A DNA stretch of 64,000 nt from Suillus spraguei (lineage: Eukaryota; Basidiomycota; Agaricomycetes; Boletales; Suillaceae): NCBI GenBank assembly GCA_016800925.1, contig JABCPU010000373.1:1-64000 (forward strand), in the 5' to 3' direction. The first letter of the stretch is position 1. Each line of letters starts with the position of its first letter. The notes below the pieces were generated by a model that ran no database searches, was not told the origin of the DNA, and saw only the letters and a list, made by a program, of their open reading frames with translations. Positions 55,103 to 64,000 of this stretch are shown in pieces. The position numbers were made by a program, and so were the translations under genes.

Positions 55103-57336
55103 TCAAACGTTAAGGATAGTGAAAGGTCCTAGCGAAATAATGTTATCCAAGCGCGACCCACCCCCACACAACTCCATCTTCTGACTGATCTCCGTCGGGA
55201 TCCTCAACACACTCTCCTTATGCAGCTCATTGATATTACATCTCTCCGAGCACAGCACAAACCTGCCAAGTCCTCCCTCCCGTCTGGCGAATATACACAC
55301 AGTCGGCGGTCGCTCCGCACGGACATTGTACATAGTCGACGAGCCCGTGTCGATAAGCGTATAGATGTGTCCCGCATCTGGTCCACTTTCCGCTGATTTG
55401 GCATAGTTGTTATTGTCTGGGCGAACCTCCCCGTGTTACGCTTCGTTCTGTGATCGAGTACTGTGATCCGCTCGGCGTAAAATACATTCTTGGGAAGTGT
55501 CCTCTGGCGCCACCGTACAAGTGCCTCTCTACCTCTGCGATGCTGATGACCCCTTTCACTCCAGTGAGCCATGGCTGTGCGCTTACGATAAGTCCAGAAT
55601 GGCTGAAAACGAATAGTCGAGGAGAAACAATGAGGAGCACAAATCCGATTACAATGAGCGTGATGCCTCCCACTCGGGTGATCATAAGAAATACCCAGTC
55701 AAATGATAAGAGTTGGCCACGAGAGATATGGAATGAAATTAACAATGGTCTTCCGCAATGAATCTGTGGTCACAAACGCAACCTCCGGGAAATACTTCCA
55801 TCTGATGGCTGCCACCCGAAGAGCTCCATTCTCTGTGATTCTAGCGACCTGGATTTCCGGTAGGATGTCCCAAAGGTTGGCACGGTAGATATCATCGTAC
55901 GCGTACCAACACGCCGTCTTTGTAATGGTCGAGGGCACCATGGATACCATGCGCTCAGCGATACGGTCATTGTCGTTGGCCATTGACAGCCTCACTAGAG
56001 CGCCCAAATCGTCATCCGAGCGGTTTGGCTGAATGCGGTGCTCAAAACAGCCCATCAGCGCATATACATGCTCAGCTTTGTAGGCCCAACTCGTGACAGA
56101 CTTTCCACCCATTATATCCAGCTTGAGTGGGGGAGGAGCAACACCTGGGGCTAGAGCTGCCATACCGCGCCGCCATATAGCTGATTTAAACAGAGTTAGG
56201 CGGTCCAACCTCTCCAGCGGATCTTTTCCGCTGTATGCATTGATGATTGCCTGTTCGATATCGTAGTTTGTATAGGCCAGGTTAGCCAGCTCAAACAGCG
56301 ACAACGGCGTAACCACTTCTCGATCTCGGAACTTGTAGCAAATACGAGAGCTCAGAAGGGCTTCGGGCATAATCCAAACCCGTTCGCCCCAGCCTCTCCA
56401 GCATTCGTGCTCCCTGATCGCAGATTTTCCGAGCATGATTAAAGTCACCTCTGCTCCACGGTCGACGTCCGCCATGCAGTACAAATCCATGTTCTTCTCT
56501 ACGGCATACCTCCTACACACTCCAAGTCGAGCCAATAGGCATTGTATTTCTGTCCAAGCATCGCTACGCGAACCTCTATGATCTCAGCCTTTTCTATCTC
56601 CTGATTTGGGCCTCAAGTAAAGGCATCAACGGCGCGGTAAGAGATGGCGATAAATTGGGTACGGATGATGATGTCGTGATCCATACATGGGACCCATTCA
56701 TTTTGGATGGGGTCGCGGATAATAATAAGTCGAGGATAAAGGGTACGGGTAGGGATATCCATCTCGCCCTCCTCGATAATAAGCGCAGAATGCTCCATAG
56801 AGCTGCCCATAGCTAACCCTGAAATCCGCGGGCATACGGTTTGTAATATAGCCTCCGAAACGGCAACGCGTTCAGGAGCAAATATACTCATGAGATTACT
56901 TGTGGATGAGGAATTCACAACAGGTACCTGAAATAAATCCATGCAGAGTCCCAAACCTTAGTCGAAATAACGCGACAAGATAAAATGCACAATACAGATG
57001 AAAGGCTCAAGCTGCTCCTCATGATGAAAAATTGACGACCGACCAGCAGGGAATATATGCTTGAAGAGGGACTCCAGCTTGATGGTGCTCGTTGCTAACG
57101 GCTCCTGACATCGATATAGGTATGTCCAGATCAGTCGAACGATACCGATGAAGCTTCTCCTGAATCAGATGTCAGCAAGAAAAGTGTCTAACTAATCAAA
57201 TTCGAACCTTCATCTTGGACATCCCATACTCAAAGCGAGCCGTCCAGTTGCGGAGGAAGTATTGATGAGGCGCAACACAAAGGCTGGTGACGGCCAATAG
57301 GTAGGCGATATGCCAATACCGCGGCTTACTCGTCAT
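55103..57336 (-). pseudogene. HET-domain-like membrane protein, damaged
   Basis: Minus strand. A short hydrophobic N-terminal piece (57,336-57,210) is followed by candidate introns, then IDIPTRTLYPRL-type sequence and FIAISYRAVDAFT (56,960-56,620), YNAYWLDLECV (about 56,540), DVDRGAEVTLIMLG and ECWRGWGERVWIMPEALLSS (56,470-56,360). This order (ISYxW-like, WLDxxC, RGAxxTxxMLG, RxWxxPE) resembles the fungal HET domain, which triggers heterokaryon-incompatibility cell death. Then come AEHVYALMGCF (56,080-56,045) and a hydrophobic hairpin (VGGITLIVIGFVLLIVSP, about 55,675-55,620), and a Cys-containing end (GRFVLCSERCNINELHKE). Lesions: a TGA at about 56,618 (Arg expected) and frame changes near 56,525, 55,700 and 55,445. 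The C-terminal reading after the last break is open to 55,103. Probably a pseudogene; sequencing error could explain some breaks. Confidence 0.55.
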
Positions 57337-58430
57337 TTCCTTAGCCTGAGAATACAGGCCATACTGTCAGAATGATACATCAAATACCTATAGTTATAAT
57401 GAAAGTGTGATACATAGATTACTGTGGTGCATAATTGACATCTGATATATCAGTGGAGGATCCTGTCAGGCCATTCCCATAATAGTCTTACACCCCCACC
57501 TACTGTGGGAATACCCCACAACACCAAAAACATCGCCCATTTTTGGAAATCTCCACAATATCAATTATTCTCACACCCTACCTCACTGCAGCTTCACCAC
57601 CACACCACAATAGGTTTCTCTTCATATATAAGTAGTAGTTTAGCATATATGTGTATAATGTAATATAATAGACCGCTTTTTTGTTTATTTGTGTGCTTGC
57701 TCCTCCTCCAGGTCTCTTTCAACATAACCTGGGGCACAGAACACTTTCGCATTTTTGTCCCTTTGATAGGTGTGTGATCTAGGACATTTAGAACATGTTT
57801 AGTAACATATTTGAAGAGATTCCCATCTTTATTTGACCTCCTGAGACGTCCTGCACCAATAGATATAGTACATATACAGAAAAACATGAAATATGTTCCC
57901 ATTTGATTATTTTTAGGTGGATAGACTTGGTCAAAGGATCCCCAACACCTATTTAAAAATGGAAACAATGTCTCAGGAGTTTAGGACTATATGACAAGAT
58001 CCTGTTGTGTAGTGCAGCCACCCTCTCCTGGTGGTTTGCCCCCTGTCAATCTTTTTCCTATAAGACCGGACCTCAACTCTTGTGAGGGATCCATTTCTAC
58101 TCATATTTAGAGTATATATATAACTTAGCTAACACAGAAAACCTAAAGCATTCATCTGCAGGAGCACAATTGGACAAAGTCGCATTTTTGACATTTTTGA
58201 TATTTTCTAACTACTCTACCCTTGCATCCATGATCCAACCTGTTCATAAATAATTGATATAGCATATTTACTTGCTTTTTCATGACAAAGATCAGCTTAA
58301 AATGAGCCGGATGTTTGAGATTGTGTCTATACTTGATATTTCTACTGATAAGGGGCCCATACCTTCAAAACATCGAATTTTGATGATCAGAAACCTGGAC
58401 TGCATTTAAAATATATAAAATACCATACAT
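57337..58430. other. AT-rich intergenic tract
   Basis: No recognised gene. A 124-codon minus-strand frame (57,968-57,594) is Lys/Ile-rich and lacks a domain. Many TATATA and poly-pyrimidine words are present. It separates the HET-type gene from the next fragment. Confidence 0.4.
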
Positions 58431-58886
58431 CTAATACAGTTCAGCATTAAGCTGATGATTAGCTGACTGTGCAAGGAGCTTCAAGTCCGGTCTCTTAAAG
58501 TGCTCGAACGTTGTTTCCTCCAGGGTAAATCCCAGCGTATCACCCAATCCAGATTGAGAATGATGAGATCTTCCAGTGGAATACCTCCTTGCCCTTGATG
58601 GAGCGCGGGGGCATGATTTGTTAGATTCAGGCGTCGGGGCGCGAGGATGAGGTGGACTTGTAGCATTGAATATCTTATTAGATGTCAAGGTGGGGTGAGG
58701 CAAGGACGACGTCGAGCGGTTAAAAGGGTTCTTGAGAATGAGATATGCTTGGTTGTCCAGTGGAGGTAATGGCGGTACATCGGTGTTCTTCTTGAATGTG
58801 TTTCTGATGGATGCGAAGTACGGCTTCTTGGAGAACGGAGAGCTTGCGGTTATGGAAGGTTGAGTTGTATGTGAGCTTTTGGCAGT
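58431..58886 (-). CDS. 3' exon of an unrecognised gene
   Basis: Open for 151 codons on the minus strand between a TAG at 58,889 and the stop at 58,431, with no suitable ATG, so it would be a terminal exon. Composition is Ser/Pro/Lys-rich and disordered: SPFSKKPYFASIRNTFKK, LDNQAYLILKNPFNRSTSSL, PRAPTPESNKSC. I have a weak memory of such a stretch in large agaricomycete morphogenesis or scaffold proteins but cannot name one. Upstream (58,889-58,935), GETQGFFPVR would continue it across one stop, with an acceptor-like CTGTAG before it. No lesion inside the exon. Confidence 0.3.
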   Translation of the reverse strand, partial: TAKSSHTTQPSITASSPFSKKPYFASIRNTFKKNTDVPPLPPLDNQAYLILKNPFNRSTSSLPHPTLTSNKIFNATSPPHPRAPTPESNKSCPRAPSRARRYSTGRSHHSQSGLGDTLGFTLEETTFEHFKRPDLKLLAQSANHQLNAELY

Positions 58887-58935
58887 CTAACGAACAGGAA
58901 AGAATCCTTGTGTCTCGCCTGTCTACAGGCATCCA

Positions 58936-59318
58936 TGTGACCCGTGACAAAGGTAGGTGCTCAACATTGTCATCGTGTTCATTATATATATGGTGGAGCC
59001 ACCGAGTATGATATGACTTTCCAGTGAGTCATGTTCTCCGTTGCACCCTTGTTAGCACTCTAGGCTTTCTCGATCACGGGATCGTCCGTTGAAGTTTGCA
59101 ATTTCCCCATCACGCTCCCCATGACCAGGAGACTCCCACCACAATCTGTAAGTTTCAACACTGAGAAAACATGCCGCTGCTAATGTATTATTGAAGACAA
59201 CTTGGTTGTCGACAGCGCTAGCGCGATCACATGGGTTGGCGCTAGCACTGCATGCGTGAGCCACACCGGCATCAACAACTGAAGAGCCTGTGGCGTACAA
59301 TTACGGTTATGGCTCCTT
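58936..59318. other. Spacer, nothing recognised
   Basis: A minus-strand frame of 82 codons (59,300-59,052) is Ala/Ser/Asp-rich without a domain. No repeat matched. Confidence 0.35.
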
Positions 59319-60564
59319 CTAAGGTATGTCATACAACAATATCATAAGTTGAAAATACCTACGATTAGTATCTATAGGAACTATATTGAAAGATAAATTC
59401 ACTTTTGAGCCTAATGAGCTCTCCGTCCTCTCGATGCAATTCGGCATTGCTTCTACTTCGCAGGGCTTCGGTTTTGACGGTATCCTTGGCATCTGCCCAT
59501 CCCGGTCGGGAGACTCATTCTCCTGTGCTCGGTCGAACGATATTTGAGTTTTGTGAGCCAGAAAATTAATTGTCCACCGCATCTCATGACCCATAAGGAG
59601 TAGTTCCTCGGCCCATCTGTCCCGCAAAGCCTTGGTCCGAAGCCAATGCACTCTGTACACGAGATTCCGGGCGATGTCAACCGAACGCACAAACATCATG
59701 TCCGGAGGAATATCACTCACATTCTTTCATACAGACATTGCTTACAGAATCCCCTTGAACGTGCAAAGACAAAAACCAGGGCAGCGTAGAATTTCGCTCC
59801 CCTGGGGCGTTCCGATCAGCAACAGGTCACTTTTAAGCAACTCCCATTATGTCGCAAGGACCTGGTCAGCCCCGAGTTTCGACAGCTTGGCTCGGCATTT
59901 CTTGTATACAGTGCTGTTGAGATTGATAACCCGTTCCAACGAGTGCACCTGCGACCAAGCTCGGGTGGTGGTGATTTGGGATCTGGCCGGACGGACGGTG
60001 GTTCTAAACAGCATGACCTTATCGGCCAGATGGACTCTGATGGCCTGCAAGATATCGTTGGCCTGTCCCTCCATGAGAGTGATTTCTTGCCTCACCAGAC
60101 TGCCTATCCCAAATTCCTCACACCTCTCACTGCCCAAGTTGGATGGAAGGGGACTCAGGACCCATTCCGGCTGAAACAACACACGTGAGTTGTCTTGGTG
60201 CTGTGCCATCATCTGACTCGTCAGTTTCATCAGGCGGGTCTCCAATGAAAGTAATGTTCATGTGCTGGGTATTGTCATCTTCGTCGTAGTCATTCCCGAG
60301 ATATCTCTGTGCTCCCGCGATGAACTCATCTATAGCGTGCTGCAGCCTGATCCGGTGACGGCCGATCTCCAGAGTTTGAGTCTCGGTGGGATGCTTACTC
60401 ATCTTTAGTATGTACATGGCCACAGCTATTTGCATTTCCTCGATGGTGGAGCCGGATGAGAACCATGTGGCAGCTCCTAACTGAGACCTTGCTCGTGAGC
60501 GACGAAACGACGTCTGAAGCAAGTCCAGCTCGACCTCCTTGCGAGATCGGCCTGCCGGCATCAA
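59319..60564 (-). mobile_element. KDZ-type (Kyakuja-Dileera-Zisupton) transposase relic, C-terminal part
   Basis: Three minus-strand frames in order: 60,564-60,127 (ELDLLQTSFRRSRARSQLG), 60,245-59,847 (VRQEITLMEGQANDILQAIR, VHLADKVMLFRTTVRPARSQ, TTRAWSQVHSLERVINLNST) and 59,720-59,319 (YRVHWLRTKALRDRWAEELL, LMGHEMRWTINFLAHK). Agaricomycete KDZ transposases end with this helical region: a LREGxANDALxxVR-type block, a QxxxTRAWxxV block, then YRVHWLRxxAxRDRWxEEL followed by an EMxWT block. Recognition is from memory. The frames change and two stops lie between the second and third blocks. The catalytic DDE part is not seen upstream, so this is a dead fragment. Confidence 0.6.
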
Positions 60565-61291
60565 GAATTAACTCCGAGGAATGTATGATCCAATGCCCGA
60601 GACTCAACCTTGTGCAAGTGGCATACATTACCCAGCACTTGGTCATGACCTCGAGTCACAACTGCGTAGTATAATTACGGCCACTAGATGTTGAATCCGA
60701 GCCCTCGCATGCATTCAACATGCTTCTGGAGTAGCTCAGCACATTTGCCTTCTTCGCTGCCGTTCTGAAGAAAACAAGCATCAGGAGCAGATTTCGTTTC
60801 TGGCAGGCGCAACATCTGTTCACGGGGAAGTAGCCCAAGTCAGCCGGTATAGCGAACACAGATGTCTACACTCACAGTTTAAGACCTTGCGGGTTGAGAG
60901 GGTTCATCTTGGGGTTTGTGGGAACATATTTTTTTTTCAGAGCAGGTGCGGGTGCGGGTGTCGATGTCGGTGACCACCAAGATAAAATTTGAACACAACA
61001 GACACAAAGAGGTCAAACAGCAAAGAAGGGAAGCAAACATACTTACATTTTGGAACATACTTATATGTCAGAGCTGCTGAGGTAGCCTGTTTAACTGGAG
61101 GAATTTAGCTAATGTAGGTTCGCGATCACGTAATTTCTCGGCCCTTCATTTTTAAGTCTCGGTTACTTCCGGACCCTACTGCTATCAGTGTCATGTCGTT
61201 TGATAAATCGTTTATGCGTATATTAGCTGAGCTGGCAGTGATAAAACCCTTGTCTAGGATTTTCCAATTCACCTGACAACTATCCTGAAGC
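60565..61291. other. Intergenic region upstream of the ABC transporter
   Basis: A 67-codon minus-strand frame (60,859-60,656) has no domain. A T-run and a GGTGCGGGTGCGGGTGTCG repeat lie at 60,930-60,965. The last 200 bp probably hold the transporter promoter; no strong TATA box stands out (TATATTAG near 61,217). Confidence 0.4.
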
Positions 61292-64000
61292 ATGTCACTA
61301 CTATCTGTGGTACGGAATCATGGGCTGTATCATCTCTCCTGCGTCGTCCTTGTCCTATTAACCCTTTCAGCTAGCGTCATTGGGCAAACATGTATGAACT
61401 ACGGTGAAACTTCTCCATCTAATGCTTCGAGCTGTATTTGTCCTCCAGGCTTTGGAGGTGCTACTTGTGCACAACCAGGATGCGGTGGCACTATATTTGA
61501 TGGTCCGAGCCGCTCTTTAGCTCAACCATCTGCGTCATCGTCTGGCTTTGCGAACTTGACCACATCCGATTGCACCTGCGAAAGCGGATGGGAAGGAGTA
61601 GGCTGTAATGTTTGCACTACTTCTTCAGCGTGCCAGGTCGCGTATGTCGCAGTCAATGGCAATGCAACCTTGGGGCTCGACGCCGGCCTAGTTGGTCTGA
61701 ACGATACTCTGGTTTGTAATATTGCCCCTACTGTATGGGCAGCTGGCGAACTTAGTTGTCAAGTTAATGTCAGTTGAACATCGTTGAATTCGAGTGTTTA
61801 GTGTCCCGAGTTGACTTATTTTTTAATCTAGAATCCCACATTAGAGGCACTGTATCCTCTTGGATCTACTCTGAACATCCTCCGAACTTTGAACAGCTCT
61901 TTATCACTATTGCATAATACCAGTGGAACGTTATTGTCGCCTTCCACCAGCTCCTCCATCTATGCTCAACTTATGTATGCTGGCGTCGAGCAGTTCTTTT
62001 GTACTGCTTCGCCTTGTACTCAGACATCATCCAACTCCATCACCAGTTCGGGCGATACAACCTCGAGCACCTGGACATGTCAGAATCTTTCATGTAGCTG
62101 TATCCAACATGCCACATTCTGCGGTGGTGTCCCGGTCTCAAACCTCACCAGTACCATTGACGGACTCACTGGAACATTGACAGTTGCGTGCGATAGCACC
62201 AATACCTGTTATTTTCAACAGGATGTCATCAATTCAGTATTCGGAAGTCAGGGCTTATCTATGGAAGGCTGCGTCTTTGGTGAATGTGTCTCTCAAGCCG
62301 TTATCGACACAACGAACGCTACTTCTTCCGCTGCAGCTGCTTCGGGTGGAACTGAACTCAGCGGGGGAGTTATTGCAGGACTCGCTGTTGTTGGGGTAAT
62401 CATTGCGTGTGGGTTAGCGGTCATTGCGTGGGGTTGGTATATCCAACGAGCGGCGAGGAAGTTACCTTTCAACGGAGGCCAAAGCGGCGGAGTAAGCGTT
62501 CGATGGTCCAACATTTCATATATTGTGCAATCGCCCAAAAATTCACTGTCCTCTCTGATTGCCAAATCTACCATCGGGGGGGGAAAAACCATACTCGATA
62601 GCGTCAGTGGCAGTATTGAATCAGGTCAGCTGATGGCAATCCTTGGTCCTAGCGGAGCAGGCAAGACTACTCTTGTTGAACTCATCGCTGGGAAGACAAA
62701 ATCGGGTCAATATACAGGATCTATCACGTTCCCTCCCTATGCCTCTGGACATCATCCCAGGGTAGCTTTCGTTCCGCAGAGTGACATACTTCCTTCAATG
62801 TTGACGGTCCGCGAAGCCCTTAAATTCGCCGCATGCCTTCGCCTCCCAGAAGCTCTTCCCGCATCCTCGAAGGCAGCGCTGGTCTCCACTGTCATTTCTA
62901 AACTAGGTTTAGATGGTATCGCCGAAACTAGAATTGGGGCTACGGATGGGACCAGTAGGGGTATCAGTGGCGGAGAAGCTCGTCGCGTTAGCATCGGGCT
63001 CGAACTTGTTAGTTGCCCGGATGTGCTGGTTTGTGATGAACCTACCAGCGGATTGGACTCAGTCAGCGCCTTCAGGGTTGTCAATGTACTAAAGGAACTC
63101 GCACGTGAAGGTGGAGTTGCCATAAGTCATCCAGGTTCACATGGACATCGAAAGGGTGTGGCGGTGATCTGTAGCGTGCATCAGCCGAGTTCGCGGCTTT
63201 ACCACACCTTCGACTCCGTTCACCTCCTTTCCAATGGGCGCGCACTGTACTCGGGGCCAGGCGGATTAGCACCAGCAAGATACTTCATGCGCATGCGAGA
63301 AGAGGGTGGAGCCGGGGCTGATGTTCTGCCTTATGAAGAAGGTTACAACGTCGCAGATTACCTACTTGACATTGCAAGCCAGTCTCCTGGTATCCCCGGC
63401 ATGCCACAGGGCAACAATGCGGTTGGCGAAGTAGGGATAAGTGTCAGCAGCGATGAGAGGGTCCATGGAGGGAAAGACGTCGAAGCGCTCTCTACGCAAA
63501 ATTTGGCACCGGGCATGTATATGGCAACTTTCCTCACGCAGTTGCAAGTACTTTGCGGACGCGAATGGAAAGTTTTAAGAAGGTGCACACGCTTTTACTT
63601 ATTCATCTCTATGACCTCTAATCCAGTTGACTTTGGCAGAGACAAGACCTTATTTTTCACGCACGTGTGTGTCGCTTGTGTGCTCGGCGTATTTTGTGGT
63701 ATGTGTAAATGATTATGTTGTTGATTGCGTCAAACGTCATTGTAGGTGGTCTCTACTATCAAACTGGTTCAACTATCGCCGGATTCCAGGCCAGAGTTGG
63801 ATGCCTTTTCTTCATGGTAAGAAATTATGATTTGATTGTGCAGGCTCGACATAAAACCACTTTTCAGGGGTCCCTCATTGCGTTCTCATCCCTCAGCGCA
63901 CTCTATAATATCGTTGAAATACGACCCCTCTTCCTTCGTGAGAGGTCCAACTGGTATTATAAGTTTGTCCATTTCTTCCCGATAGAGATTCTTTCCTCAG
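61292..64000 (+). CDS. ABCG half-transporter with EGF-like extracellular region (ADP1-like), 5' part
   Basis: Probable plasma-membrane or secretory-pathway ATP-driven transporter of the White/ABCG group; substrate unknown. Exons: 61,292-61,768, 61,832-63,698, 63,746-63,816 and 63,868 to beyond the window; introns are 63, 47 and 51 bp, all phases consistent. A signal peptide (1-31, VVLVLLTLSASVIGQ) is followed by Cys-rich EGF-like segments (CICPPGFGGATC, CTCESGWEGVGCNVC), a Ser/Thr-rich ectodomain with N-glycosylation sites, and a membrane span (about 337-360). Then the nucleotide-binding domain: Walker A GPSGAGKTT (431-439), signature ISGGEARR (537-544), Walker B VLVCDEPTSGLDS (Asp561, Glu562) and a switch His in SVHQPSS. 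The transmembrane domain begins in exons 3-4. N-terminal EGF-like repeats plus an ABCG domain match yeast Adp1. No lesion is seen. The start is the first ATG and gives a good signal peptide. Confidence 0.85.

Noticed and set aside
62752..63588. Minus-strand frames within the ABC transporter
   Set aside because: Shadows of the nucleotide-binding-domain exon.

Overview
This is a repeat-dominated, gene-poor stretch of a filamentous fungal genome, most likely an agaricomycete (mushroom-forming basidiomycete). The reasons are the very short spliceosomal introns (47-59 bp, GTRNGT...YAG), an F-box gene of the kind expanded in these fungi, NACHT-WD40 and HET (fungal nonself-recognition) genes, Ty3/gypsy relics and a KDZ-type transposase relic. 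The species cannot be told from the sequence. No rRNA gene, CRISPR array or bacterial-type operon was seen.

Layout. 1-5.6 kb: a 151-bp satellite in two blocks. 6.2-8.3 kb: an F-box gene and an unrecognised gene. 8.9-10 kb: a 27-bp minisatellite. 10-13.7 kb: a string of broken gene pieces on the minus strand (NLR tail, middle of TRA1, WD40 propeller) separated by copies of a dispersed repeat that I call TE-R. 15.7-26 kb: a WD40 fragment followed by foldback repeats, a solo LTR with a target-site duplication, a 31-bp satellite and an LTR-like element. 26-32.6 kb: a decayed Ty3/gypsy element and a second foldback structure. 32.6-34.4 kb: a five-exon zinc-cluster/coiled-coil gene with two nonsense codons. 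36-41 kb: a second gypsy relic, whose integrase is split by an LTR-like insertion. 41-46.6 kb: the LTR-like repeat and the 31-bp satellite again, in reverse orientation. 47-49.5 kb: a NACHT-WD40 pseudogene. 50.1-51.8 kb: an intact dihydropyrimidinase. 52.1-54.3 kb: a direct duplicate of part of the 18-19 kb region plus TE-R. 55.1-57.3 kb: a damaged HET-type gene. 59.3-60.6 kb: a KDZ transposase relic. 61.3 kb to the right edge: an ABCG transporter with EGF-like repeats.

Only three genes look intact as read: the F-box gene, the dihydropyrimidinase and the ABC transporter, which runs off the window. They show no common pathway. The broken genes share a signature: in-frame TGA where an arginine CGA codon is expected. 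This fits decay by cytosine methylation and deamination at CpG.

The most striking structure is a large imperfect inverted duplication. The segment 15.7-24.8 kb mirrors 45.0-49.5 kb in the same order: WD40 gene, tandem repeat, CCGGCCGG-rich unit, a roughly 250-bp unit, 31-bp satellite, and unique flank. The two WD40 copies share a frameshift and a stop codon, so the gene was already dead when it was copied. The repeats and gene boundaries were read by eye; identities and copy numbers are estimates.
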